Source: Spirochaetales bacterium
GTDB lineage: Bacteria > Spirochaetota > Spirochaetia > SZUA-6 > JAFGRV01
Length of the DNA stretch: 64,000 nt
Direction of reading: 5' to 3'
Assembly (NCBI GenBank): GCA_016935735.1
Contig: JAFGQK010000001.1
Location: 52,295 to 116,294 of the forward strand
Below, one piece after another: positions 18,876 through 27,395 of the stretch (positions are counted from its first letter, which is position 1; each line of letters begins with the position of its first letter). Below the pieces are notes generated by a model that had not been told where the DNA came from, ran no database searches, and saw only the letters and a list, made by a program, of their open reading frames with translations. The position numbers and the translations under genes are program-made.

Positions 18876-19259
18876 TGTATACTTTTTTATACCTTTTCTG
18901 CCCAATTTCTTTCTAAAAGTTACTGATCAAGGTATGTTCCGGTCTGATTTTGTAATGACTCCATGACTTTTATAAGTATTTTATATAAAGACAATTATAA
19001 ATTTATCTACTTATTTTATAATGTTACCTGAATTCGTTATTAATATATAGAAGGAATAATAAGTGTGAAAATATTGTTTAAAAATAAGACTGATAGGGAG
19101 ATTGCTGAATATATATATTTAATCATAAATTCCTCATTGGTTTTAACGGAATAAATCCTTTCTTTTCTTCTCTTATTGCTTCAACCAAAATATTTTCTGT
19201 CATTCTCACTTTATGAAAATTTATTGTCCAGGAATTTCGATTTTCCACAATAAAGAGAT

Positions 19260-19326
19260 GAAACCACAGATTTTCACCCATAGTAACACAGATTTTTCTA
19301 TCTATTTCTGTGTAATCGGTGGTTTC
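19260..19326. repeat. 67-bp element with GAAACCAC/GTGGTTTC ends
   Basis: An 8-bp perfect terminal inverted repeat (19260-19267 and 19319-19326) bounds a segment containing CACAGATTTT and TGTGTAATCGGTGG. A shorter relative with CACAGATTTA and ATCGGTGTAATCGGTGG lies at 40882-40919. It looks like a small non-autonomous dispersed repeat; no function is visible. Confidence 0.5.
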
Positions 19327-19607
19327 TCTTTTCTTCCATTAAATAATTTGCGGAGCTATGTTCTTATTAGTCCTGAATGTAATTCTTTAAGTCGTGACTA
19401 ACAACTTTATAAGAAAATCCCCTGCATCATCAACATCACTTCGTTAAAACCTGGTTGAACTTTACTGCTGCCCATTTCTATAAAGTGAACAAATATATGG
19501 GTATTATTTAATGATTTTATTAAAAAAATCAACAAGAACCAATGAGCATAGAAAAATTTACCCCGGTATCAATAATTTCAGGAAAATCCAGAAATTCTAG
19601 AAAATCC

Positions 19608-19636
19608 TTGAACTTTTAAATAAAATATAATACAAT
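19608..19636 (+). promoter_or_regulatory. Sigma70-type promoter upstream of the STAS gene
   Basis: TTGAAC (19608-19613), a 17-bp spacer and TACAAT (19631-19636) precede the STAS start by about 80 bp. Confidence 0.45.
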
Positions 19637-19716
19637 TTAAATTGTTCTGGGGATGTTTTTGATTTCTCTTCTTAATTATATAAAGAAGGGAATTGTTGTA
19701 TAAGGAGTTTTGATAT

Positions 19717-20028
19717 ATGGAAATTGAATTAAGTACAGATGAAGCGACAGCATATGTGGTAATTAAAGGGAGTATAGACCTGAAAGGAGGGGATAGACTT
19801 GCGGAGAAATTACAGGAAATTACTTATATGGATAATATCGACCATGTTGTTTTTACGATGACAGAGGTAAAAACGATAACCTCGTCCGGTATTGGAAAAC
19901 TTCTTAACTTTTTTAAACATATTAATAGTAAAAGCGGCTCCATGGAAATTAAGGGTATTTCAGACAGTCTGTATGAGCAATTCCTGGATATTCATCTGAA
20001 CAGAATTTTCCCGATTTCAAAGTCATAG
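19717..20028 (+). CDS. STAS-domain anti-sigma factor antagonist-like protein
   Basis: A single STAS domain fills the 103 residues. The conserved helix start ITSSGIGKLLNFF carries the serine that is phosphorylated in SpoIIAA/RsbV proteins. Such proteins bind anti-sigma or switch kinases in the cytosol and release a sigma factor when unphosphorylated. AAGGAG lies 8-10 bases before the ATG. No partner kinase or phosphatase gene is in the window, so the signalling target cannot be named. A 62-bp gap separates it from the kdsB-like gene; cotranscription is possible. Confidence 0.85.
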   Translation: MEIELSTDEATAYVVIKGSIDLKGGDRLAEKLQEITYMDNIDHVVFTMTEVKTITSSGIGKLLNFFKHINSKSGSMEIKGISDSLYEQFLDIHLNRIFPISKS

Positions 20029-20090
20029 CCCTTATATCTTTTTGCTTTTTTATGGATTCATCTATAAAAAAATAGAATGATTACAGAATA

Positions 20091-20855
20091 ATGAAAGTAT
20101 ACAAGATTGTCCCCTTCAGATTATCCAGCCAGAGGTTTCCCGGCAAGCCACTCTGTTTTATTTTCGGAAAAACCATGCTGGAAAACGCCCTTGATATAGC
20201 AGGTTCAATCAACCCGGGGGAAACGATTCTTACCGCACCGGAAGAAGATTATGAAAAAGTGCTTGAAAAGATCCCGGCACTAAGAAACAGGCAGTACACA
20301 TACATTGCCACAGGCAGTACCTGCAAAAATGCGACAGAAAGGGTGCTGGAATTATACAGACAACTGGACGGGGATATCTTTGTTTCAATTCCCATGGATG
20401 AACCTGCATTAATTCCAGGGCAATTGGAAAGGTATATAAGGGATGTAACGGAAAAAGGTATCAATGTGCTTACCCTTTATTGTGATTTTTATTGTATGGA
20501 GGATGCAATCTCGAATCTCTCTGCAAAGATTGTAACAAACAACAGGAACGAAATTCTCTATATGTCCCGTTCTGTCATTCCTGTTGCCAAGAATGGAACA
20601 ATTGAACTGAAACACTTAAAGAAAAATGTAGGGGTGTTTTATTTTAGCCGTGATTTTCTGGATAAGCTTGCATCATTAAGCCATATTGAAACAAAACTGG
20701 ATAAACTCGAAGGGCTTGAACAGCTCAAGTGGCTCGAACTTGGGTTAACTGTCAAAGCCGGAAAAGTTACTCATTATGGATTCGGAATCGATGTTCCCGG
20801 ACAGGTGGGACAGCTTGAAAAAAGAATAGAATGTTTACAACAACAGAAGAAATAA
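20091..20855 (+). CDS. kdsB: KdsB-like CMP-sugar (3-deoxy-manno-octulosonate) cytidylyltransferase
   Basis: The 254-residue protein matches KdsB in length. It has the nucleotide-binding start VPFRLSSQRFPGKPL (residues 7-21) and an MDEPALIPG segment in place of the usual QGDEP. Near the C-terminus are NVGVFYFSRDF and GLEQLKWLELG, which match the KdsB GIY.YR and LEQLR.LE regions. The family activates Kdo or related acids with CTP for surface glycans. The altered QGDEP motif and the radical SAM gene that overlaps its end by 25 bp allow for a modified Kdo-like or other acidic sugar. The gene symbol is by homology only. Confidence 0.75.
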   Translation: MKVYKIVPFRLSSQRFPGKPLCFIFGKTMLENALDIAGSINPGETILTAPEEDYEKVLEKIPALRNRQYTYIATGSTCKNATERVLELYRQLDGDIFVSIPMDEPALIPGQLERYIRDVTEKGINVLTLYCDFYCMEDAISNLSAKIVTNNRNEILYMSRSVIPVAKNGTIELKHLKKNVGVFYFSRDFLDKLASLSHIETKLDKLEGLEQLKWLELGLTVKAGKVTHYGFGIDVPGQVGQLEKRIECLQQQKK

Positions 20856-21763
20856 GAATAGAATCATCAACCATCTGCAATTATCACTGTATCGTCTGTC
20901 CGCGGGAAAGCCTTGTCCGGAAAAGGGAGGTAATGACAGATGAGTTGTTTGATATAATAATAGAAAAAACAAATACGGAACTTCCCCATATAAAGCATTT
21001 AACGATTTCCGGATTCGGGGAATTTACAGCAGATAAATCATGGCGCTATAAAATTGAAAAAGGGGCTCGATCCTTTAAAGGAGTGCATGTCATTACAAAC
21101 CTTTCCCTGCCGGATTTTAACGGTCTGGAATTCCTCCTTCACCACATATCAGAACTTAGAATAAGCGTTTACGGGTTGTCGGAAGAAGTGTACAGGAACA
21201 TCCATCATCCTCCGGTAAATGTACACTACGAAGAAATCAGGGATAAAATAGTATTCCTTTTAGAAAGGAAAAAGACCGGCCAGCGTATTATTCTTAACTA
21301 TATTGAAATGCCGGAAAACAGGCATCAGACAGAGGACTGGATTAATACCTGGAAAGATAAAGCGGATCTTATAGAAGTCTGGAAACCTCACAACTGGATA
21401 AAGGGGAAAGCATACCGTGCCTGCTGCCCGCACCGTATCCCGACATGCGGGAGACCGCATAAAGGACCGGTCCAGGTTCAGGTTGATGGAACCGTCAATG
21501 TCTGTTGTTTTGATTATAATGGAGAACTTTTAATCGGGGACCTGAAAAAGCAAAGCTTTCATGACATATTCTTTGGCCCGCAAATGGAGAAAATACAGGA
21601 TTTACACAGGAACGGCAAAGCTGATATACTGTCCCAGTGCCGGGTTTGTGACCAGAGAAACTGTGCTGAATGTAAAAGCAGACAGTTGCTTTATAGTTCA
21701 AAATTTAATATAAAAGAACGGATTAACCTGACTTCCACTGAATATAAAAAATTATCTTTGTAA
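20831..21763 (+). CDS. Radical SAM protein with SPASM-like C-terminal cysteines
   Basis: Residues 16-23 (CNYHCIVC) give the CxxxCxxC motif that binds the SAM-cleaving 4Fe-4S cluster. A C-terminal region has further cysteines (CCPHR, VCCFDYNG, CRVCDQRNC) typical of SPASM/twitch auxiliary clusters, around the usual DGTV..C and G.L...S..DI sequence. The start overlaps the kdsB-like gene by 25 bp, so the two are probably translated together. SPASM enzymes modify peptides, sugars or other small molecules; the overlap suggests a sugar or glycan role here. No precursor-peptide gene is apparent next to it. The true substrate is not evident. Confidence 0.85.
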   Translation: MFTTTEEIRIESSTICNYHCIVCPRESLVRKREVMTDELFDIIIEKTNTELPHIKHLTISGFGEFTADKSWRYKIEKGARSFKGVHVITNLSLPDFNGLEFLLHHISELRISVYGLSEEVYRNIHHPPVNVHYEEIRDKIVFLLERKKTGQRIILNYIEMPENRHQTEDWINTWKDKADLIEVWKPHNWIKGKAYRACCPHRIPTCGRPHKGPVQVQVDGTVNVCCFDYNGELLIGDLKKQSFHDIFFGPQMEKIQDLHRNGKADILSQCRVCDQRNCAECKSRQLLYSSKFNIKERINLTSTEYKKLSL

Positions 21764-21776
21764 GGAGAAGAATAAA

Positions 21777-22946
21777 ATGGATGTAAAGGGGAAGAGAGTA
21801 TGGGATCTTACCCTGGAAGAGATTGAACACCTTTACCATCATGTTCATTTAAATAATTATATCTATGCAGCGTTGAACTGTTTTCATAAAAGCAGGATGC
21901 CACTCAACAAAATAATAAAACTCAAAAAAGAGGAAATTCCCCTTCCTTTACGGAAATACACACAGAAACTCATAGAATTATCACCATACCTTGGCAATGA
22001 CGATTCAAGAATCATCCGGATTAATTATACGTATTATGCTTTTCAACTGTTTAAAGCCTTTTCCGGGTTAAAAGAGAAGGATATCCATACGGCGATTGCG
22101 CTACTGGCAGCCCTGGCATATATCCCGGTTGTTGCGGAAAAGAATGATGATTTTGCCCTGTGGCTTCACCCTGTTATCCGGGAAATGGATGACAGGATTC
22201 AAACACTTTTTTATGCAATAAAAAAAGAGATTGATATTCCGGCCTTTTTAAGGCTCTGCCTTTTTAAGAATGAAACAATAGATCTTTACGAAGAATCCCC
22301 TTTAAGGGCTGTATTTCTTTTTATGCGCGGTGTGCAGAGTATTATTATTATGACCGAAAACAATGAGGATAAGAACATACTCGGGGAAGCATGGAAGAAC
22401 CTGGAAATGAATATGATCCGGTATGAAAGGGAAAATGGACTGTGTGGGAGTGAGTATAAAGGGAATATACAAAGCTCCGGGCAGATAAGATACAGGAACA
22501 CCATTTACCTGTACGGCGGGGATTTTTTTCGCAGGATACAGGATGATGATACGGCTTTTGAATGGTATACAAAAGATATTTATTTCGAAGAACTGCCGGA
22601 GCTTTTCGGATTTTATCTTACTGATATGAAAACAACCGAAAGACTCATCTGTGCTTACAGGATTGCAAAAAAAAGGGGAGAGGATGATTTTTTAAAGAAA
22701 CTCATTAATAAATGTATGTACAGGATATGCAGGAATGCTGCAAATTATGCAGAAAAGACACTTGAATTTTTATACACTCATCCCGGTGCCGATCTTTCCT
22801 TAAGCAGAATCCCGGATAATGAAAAATACAGGCTCTATGCCGGGGAGGCGAGCAGGGAGATTTTTCTTATCTCGCTTTTGTATCATACGATTATTGATGA
22901 GGTGAATTACGAGGATATTGATTACAGTCATTTTTTTGATTTTTAG
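21777..22946 (+). CDS. Uncharacterised 389-aa protein in the kdsB/radical SAM unit
   Basis: I do not recognise this family. The protein is predicted soluble and mostly helical, with no signal peptide or membrane span. There are scattered cysteines but no metal-binding spacing, for example C and G pairs around residues 220-225 and CMYRICRNA near 310. The ATG has a good AAGGAG 7-8 bases upstream and starts 13 bp after the radical SAM stop, which places it in the same operon. The next gene, a chorismate mutase, begins 15 bp after its stop. Coding is supported by length, ribosome binding site and operon position. Confidence 0.8.
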   Translation: MDVKGKRVWDLTLEEIEHLYHHVHLNNYIYAALNCFHKSRMPLNKIIKLKKEEIPLPLRKYTQKLIELSPYLGNDDSRIIRINYTYYAFQLFKAFSGLKEKDIHTAIALLAALAYIPVVAEKNDDFALWLHPVIREMDDRIQTLFYAIKKEIDIPAFLRLCLFKNETIDLYEESPLRAVFLFMRGVQSIIIMTENNEDKNILGEAWKNLEMNMIRYERENGLCGSEYKGNIQSSGQIRYRNTIYLYGGDFFRRIQDDDTAFEWYTKDIYFEELPELFGFYLTDMKTTERLICAYRIAKKRGEDDFLKKLINKCMYRICRNAANYAEKTLEFLYTHPGADLSLSRIPDNEKYRLYAGEASREIFLISLLYHTIIDEVNYEDIDYSHFFDF

Positions 22947-22961
22947 GTAACGGATAAAAAT

Positions 22962-23729
22962 ATGGAACTGGATTTTATTGCAGCCAGACTGGAAGGGCTT
23001 GAAGAGACAATCATTCACAAACTCATAGATAGGGCCCAGTTCAGGGTAAACTCCATTGTCTATATTCCCGGGCAAAGCGGATTTGAAGGTTCAAAGGGAA
23101 AGAGTCTCCTGGAAATACGTCTTTATTACCAGGAGGAAATGGATGCCCAGTTTGGGCGTTACAGGCAGCCGGAGGAACGGCCTTTTAACGGTGATTTACC
23201 GCTTCCCAAAAGAATCGTACAGATCCCGGATACCGGTCTTGCAATTGATGACTATAATAAAGTAAACCTCACCGGGGAAATTCTCACCAGTTATATCGGT
23301 CTTGTACCGGGAATTTGCCTCCCGGGTGATGACAGGCAGCACGGGTCCAGTGTTGTTGCAGATGTTTATGCTCTCCAGGCAATTGCCGAACGAATCCATT
23401 TTGGTTCACTCTATGTTGCAGAGTGCAAATTCCGTGATAACCCGGATAAATATATAAAACTCATACATTCAAAAGATGAAGAAGGTATTATTGCTGGATT
23501 AACAAGGAAAGATGTGGAAGACCTGATAATAAAGCGGGTTGCAGACAAAGTCGCCTATATCCAGACACGGGTGAATACAAAGGTGAGAAATGTCATTGAC
23601 CCGGAGGTGATTCTCACGTATTACCGGGATTATATTATCCCGTTTACGAAAAAGGGAGAATTACGGTATCTATTAAACAGAATTATAGAGACACCCCTTC
23701 CTGATAAAAGGTATCCTCCTCACCGGTAA
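22962..23729 (+). CDS. Eukaryotic-type (yeast ARO7-like) chorismate mutase
   Basis: The protein aligns over its full 255 residues with the all-helical chorismate mutases of fungi and plants (yeast Aro7p, 256 aa) rather than the short bacterial AroQ. Shared blocks are LEETIIHKLIDRAQF near the start, AERIHFGSLYVAECKF in the middle (Arg and Lys matching yeast Arg157 and Lys168), KLIHSKDEEGI and DYIIPFTKKGELRYLL at the end. The enzyme converts chorismate to prephenate in the cytosol. Its own prephenate dehydratase could be the fusion protein at 47013, which lacks a mutase domain. It lies 15 bp after the orphan gene, and its 3' end overlaps the convergent cyclase gene by 47 bp. The mechanistic residues are taken from memory of the yeast enzyme. 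Confidence 0.9.
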   Translation: MELDFIAARLEGLEETIIHKLIDRAQFRVNSIVYIPGQSGFEGSKGKSLLEIRLYYQEEMDAQFGRYRQPEERPFNGDLPLPKRIVQIPDTGLAIDDYNKVNLTGEILTSYIGLVPGICLPGDDRQHGSSVVADVYALQAIAERIHFGSLYVAECKFRDNPDKYIKLIHSKDEEGIIAGLTRKDVEDLIIKRVADKVAYIQTRVNTKVRNVIDPEVILTYYRDYIIPFTKKGELRYLLNRIIETPLPDKRYPPHR

Positions 23730-25791
23730 TACCGAACAGTTCATAAATCCTCACTGCCTGCTTTTTCCCTTTTACTGCAATATCATCCAGTTCCCTGGCA
23801 ATCACCCTGTCGTTTACCTGTCTGTATGTATATTCACTCATGATGATAGAAGTATTATATTCCTTGTTCAAACCTTCCAGCCGTGCACCAAGATTCACAT
23901 GATCCCCGATAACAGTATAATCCATTCTGCTCTTACTCCCGATATTCCCTACGGTCATTATCCCTGTATTAATACCACAGCCGATGTTTATGAACGGCCT
24001 GCCCTGCTTGACAAGCTCCGGATTCAGGACATGAAAGAGATACCTCATTTGAAGGCAGGCGGCTCTGCAGGCTGCAAGGGCATGTTCCTCCTGGTAAACC
24101 GGCGCCCCCCAGAATGCCATGACTTCATCCCCTACATATTTATCCAGTGTCCCGGAATTTTTTATAATAATATCTGTCATAACAGAGAGATAATCATTCA
24201 AAAGGGATACCAGTACCTGGGGCTCTCCAAGCATTTCGGAAATTGTTGTAAACCCCCTGATATCGGAAAAAAACACCGTTAATTCCCTGTCCTCCCCGCC
24301 AAGTTCGAGCATCCTCGGATTCTTTAAAAGCTCATCCACAACACCGGGGGAAACATAGTTTGCAAAACGTGTCCGGATAAAACGTGCTTCCTTTTCGCCG
24401 ATAAAAATACGGTAGAGGATCGCCGAGATATAGGTAATAAAAACGGCCAGAAGGGGAGTCCAGTAAAGCATTATAATATTGTTAAGAAAGAGTATACAGC
24501 CGGAGATCAGAAACACAATGGTAAAACTTAAAAGAAGCACAAAGGACTGCCATATTTTGATGTATGACAGGATAAAAGAAATAAGCATGGTAAAAAAAAG
24601 AATAATGACTATATTCAGAAAGGAAGGAATTTTGACAAGAAAATTTTCGTTAATGAGTGTATTAAAAGCATGCGCATTAAATTCAATACCGTACATCGGG
24701 CCAAGGGGGGATACCCAGATATCATGAATGCCCTGTGCATATGGACCGACGAACAGGGCTTTGCCGCGAAGATATTCGGGATCTGAATAAAAAACATCGA
24801 CATAAGAAAGGTATTGCAACTGGAGACGAAACTCGTCATACCTGCCGGCAAAGTTAATGGGTGTCTGGCATCTTGCATTGACTGGAATGTGAATGTCTTT
24901 ATCGATTCTCCGGATTATTTCACCTGTCTCCCCATAGACCGGCACATGGGCATTCCTTACCTGGATCTCTTTCCCGGGGATAATGGACACATCACCCGGT
25001 GCTGCATCGACATACGTAAGAAAGAGTTCGAATACGATATGGGAAATGGTCATATCGTCATAGGTGCCGAAAAAGGTGACCGTTCTGTATATTGCGTCGA
25101 CCGGGTCGGCTTCTGCTGCAATGGTCCCGATTCCCCATGCAGCAGAAGCGAATTCGGCCAGGGGTGTTTTTACTGTTTTGAAATGTATCATCCCGCTGTC
25201 AGAACCTTCGATGCTGTATGGCTTCTCCCTGGCAGGATGAAGATACATATCCCCGCTCGCCGCTTCCTGCTCCTTTACCTTTGTATCTGCCGGATATGCA
25301 AGAAAAATTTTAACACCAGCATCCTTTGCTTTTAACAGTGCTGTTTTAAACCGCTCATCAATTTCATTATTTTCGTCTGTAATTAACTGTATCTCGTATT
25401 CATCATAATCCACCTTTATATCATTAACCTTTGCAGAAGAATCAAGGAAAAGAATATCGATAAAGATAAAGGCCGGCTGCATTTCTATAAGGCGCTCGAA
25501 AAACCGGGCATGGATGTTATATGAAAAAGGCCATGATCCGAAGGTTTCAAGGGCATATTCATCAATACCCACGACCCAGATATTCTTGTCCAGATCCGGG
25601 TTGCTTTCAATCAATACACTATCATCTTTCGTATCTTCCTTTATATCTCTTCCATAATCCTTTGCTTTCATTGCAAACATACTATCATAGATCATATTCT
25701 CGAGCGGATCAAAAAGATTTGTATTCATGTTCAGGATGATAACAAGAATACCTGCAACAAGACCGATCCCGATATAAATAAGCCTGTTCAT
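23683..25791 (-). CDS. CHASE2-domain class III adenylate/guanylate cyclase
   Basis: The 702-residue protein has an N-terminal membrane anchor, a periplasmic CHASE2 sensor (about 40-370), three membrane spans (about 375-455) and a class III cyclase domain (about 495-660). Catalytic features are the metal aspartates in FFSDIRGFT and YVGDEVMAFWG, the substrate Lys of LDKYVGD, and the Asn/Arg pair in VNLGARLEGL. Lys plus Asp specificity residues favour ATP and cAMP. The stop overlaps the convergent chorismate mutase. The ATG is only 10 bp after the stop of the FecR-domain gene, so the two minus-strand genes are probably one operon; such FecR/CHASE2 pairs occur in spirochaetes. Confidence 0.93.
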   Translation of the reverse strand: MNRLIYIGIGLVAGILVIILNMNTNLFDPLENMIYDSMFAMKAKDYGRDIKEDTKDDSVLIESNPDLDKNIWVVGIDEYALETFGSWPFSYNIHARFFERLIEMQPAFIFIDILFLDSSAKVNDIKVDYDEYEIQLITDENNEIDERFKTALLKAKDAGVKIFLAYPADTKVKEQEAASGDMYLHPAREKPYSIEGSDSGMIHFKTVKTPLAEFASAAWGIGTIAAEADPVDAIYRTVTFFGTYDDMTISHIVFELFLTYVDAAPGDVSIIPGKEIQVRNAHVPVYGETGEIIRRIDKDIHIPVNARCQTPINFAGRYDEFRLQLQYLSYVDVFYSDPEYLRGKALFVGPYAQGIHDIWVSPLGPMYGIEFNAHAFNTLINENFLVKIPSFLNIVIILFFTMLISFILSYIKIWQSFVLLLSFTIVFLISGCILFLNNIIMLYWTPLLAVFITYISAILYRIFIGEKEARFIRTRFANYVSPGVVDELLKNPRMLELGGEDRELTVFFSDIRGFTTISEMLGEPQVLVSLLNDYLSVMTDIIIKNSGTLDKYVGDEVMAFWGAPVYQEEHALAACRAACLQMRYLFHVLNPELVKQGRPFINIGCGINTGIMTVGNIGSKSRMDYTVIGDHVNLGARLEGLNKEYNTSIIMSEYTYRQVNDRVIARELDDIAVKGKKQAVRIYELFGITGEEDTFYQEGVSL

Positions 25792-25801
25792 TACATCCCT
25801 T

Positions 25802-27286
25802 TTATTCGCCTAATGCCATGAAATGGATGACACCGATTCTCCATTTTTTTATATTTGACTTTGCCGCACATACCTGGAGTCCTTTACCTAAATATTCTTC
25901 CGGGTTTGAACTAAGTACAGGAAATATTTCCTCTTTCGTTTTTTTCGTATCGGCAAGGGTAAGGGGGTGTTCTGTTACTATTCCGACAACATAATTTTTC
26001 CCCGGGCTGCCGTAAACAGAGAACGTATACTCTGCATTTGCTTCGGGCAATGTATAGTGAGTATTGTTCTTTATCTTATTTGCAGAATTAAAAGAACTCG
26101 GAAAGAGTTGATTGACCTCCCCGTCCGGTCCGATACTCATAATCGTCATATAATACATTTTGTCTTTATTTCCATTAAGCGCAAAGTGAATGACCAATTC
26201 CTCCTCGATTTTATATGCAGGAAGCACACCATCTTTGTTCAGCCCCAGGTATACGTCAACTTCATCCAGCGGTTCTATGCCTTCCAGTTCATCGATATAC
26301 CGGGTAATATTCTGGGCAGGGATATCCTTTCCGGTAATCGCGTGATGTACAAGTCCTGCAAGCTGCTGGGTGAAGAAATCGATGGTATCCTTATGACCCG
26401 GGATACTCCATACTCCCATCACTTCCCCACACTGCAAAGCGGTAAGCTGTGCAGCGATCGATATGTCCGTATCTTTATAAAGGATATTTCCTGTAAGGAG
26501 GTATTGAATGCCGGAACCATGTTTTGTTTCATCCTTTTTTTCGGAAACAAGAAGCATCCCGGATTTTGAAAGATCGGTACATAAGATATTATGAACAAGC
26601 CGGGACAGTTCAGGATTTTCACAAATAAAAGGATCAATACAAATTTTCTTATTCCCCAGGGCAGTAAGAATTGCAAGCAAACCATTTATTTCCTCTGCTT
26701 TCTTCTTTTCTTTATCACGGTTCTTCAATTCTTCATAGATAATTTTTGCCTGTCTATAATTACCCAGTTCCAGGTACAAATCCGCTTTCATTAAAAGAAG
26801 ATCCAATACGAGTGCAGGATCCTCTTCAGCAAGGAGTATTCTGTCAATCTCACGAATCGATTTTTTTATTGAAGTTTCATCCATAATGCCCCTGGCACCC
26901 ATCGTTCCAATCATAACAGAATCATAATCCTTATCCTTTGCCAGTTTTTCCAGGAAAGCCTTGAATGCTTTAAAAGCGCTGGATGAACGCCCGGAAAGTG
27001 CCTGTACAATAATATCCTCAACGGGCAACTCCTCACCTTCCGGGACTTTTATCTTATTTCCATCAAGCAGTCTGATGGTAAACCGGGCATTCTTTGCAGA
27101 GGTAATCCTGTCCTGAAGCTCTACCTCCATTCCCCGTTTCGGTTTTAATTCTTCCCCTTCCCTGAATAGTATGATTTTCCCTATGGCAAGATCCACAACA
27201 CCAATGACATTTTCTGCAAAAACACCCGTGGAAATGAAAAGCATACAGAATATAAACAGAAAGTTATATATCATATTCCTTTTCAT
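25802..27286 (-). CDS. Exported FecR-domain protein with C-terminal DUF4384-like domain
   Basis: Residues 1-24 form a signal peptide ending at VFAEN. A FecR-like beta domain follows (GVVDLAIGKIILFREGEELKP to PVEDII, about 28-90). The middle contains a helical TPR-like stretch (LDLLLMKADLYLELGNYRQA, about 155-190) and a CsgG/lipoprotein-like segment (LLTGNILYKD). The end resembles DUF4384, which often follows sensor or kinase genes (VIHFALNGNKDKMYYMTI ... DGEVNQLFPS). The ATG has GGAGG seven bases upstream. It is upstream of, and probably cotranscribed with, the CHASE2 cyclase, so it may be an envelope component of the same sensing system. Confidence 0.82.
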   Translation of the reverse strand: MKRNMIYNFLFIFCMLFISTGVFAENVIGVVDLAIGKIILFREGEELKPKRGMEVELQDRITSAKNARFTIRLLDGNKIKVPEGEELPVEDIIVQALSGRSSSAFKAFKAFLEKLAKDKDYDSVMIGTMGARGIMDETSIKKSIREIDRILLAEEDPALVLDLLLMKADLYLELGNYRQAKIIYEELKNRDKEKKKAEEINGLLAILTALGNKKICIDPFICENPELSRLVHNILCTDLSKSGMLLVSEKKDETKHGSGIQYLLTGNILYKDTDISIAAQLTALQCGEVMGVWSIPGHKDTIDFFTQQLAGLVHHAITGKDIPAQNITRYIDELEGIEPLDEVDVYLGLNKDGVLPAYKIEEELVIHFALNGNKDKMYYMTIMSIGPDGEVNQLFPSSFNSANKIKNNTHYTLPEANAEYTFSVYGSPGKNYVVGIVTEHPLTLADTKKTKEEIFPVLSSNPEEYLGKGLQVCAAKSNIKKWRIGVIHFMALGE

Positions 27287-27395
27287 ATTGCCTCCATAAA
27301 AACATTGACTCTATTTTTTCCCAATTTTATCATACCACAAAAAATGGAAAATATCCACCTGCCGGATTCCTGTATCCGGCTCCTTCTTCCCGGTA

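Larger units (their letters stand above)
18495..19716. other. AT-rich divergent intergenic region, 1.2 kb
   Basis: No convincing coding sequence is seen between the PKS operon (minus) and the STAS gene (plus). It holds the duplicated PKS promoters, the inverted repeat at 18848-18875, the 67-bp element at 19260-19326 and the STAS promoter at 19608-19636. Its length and AT content fit a regulatory region at a cluster border. Confidence 0.7.

Noticed and set aside
24814..25335. Plus-strand frame of 173 codons opposite the cyclase gene
   Set aside because: No homology signature; it mirrors the CHASE2 coding sequence and has no ribosome binding site of note.
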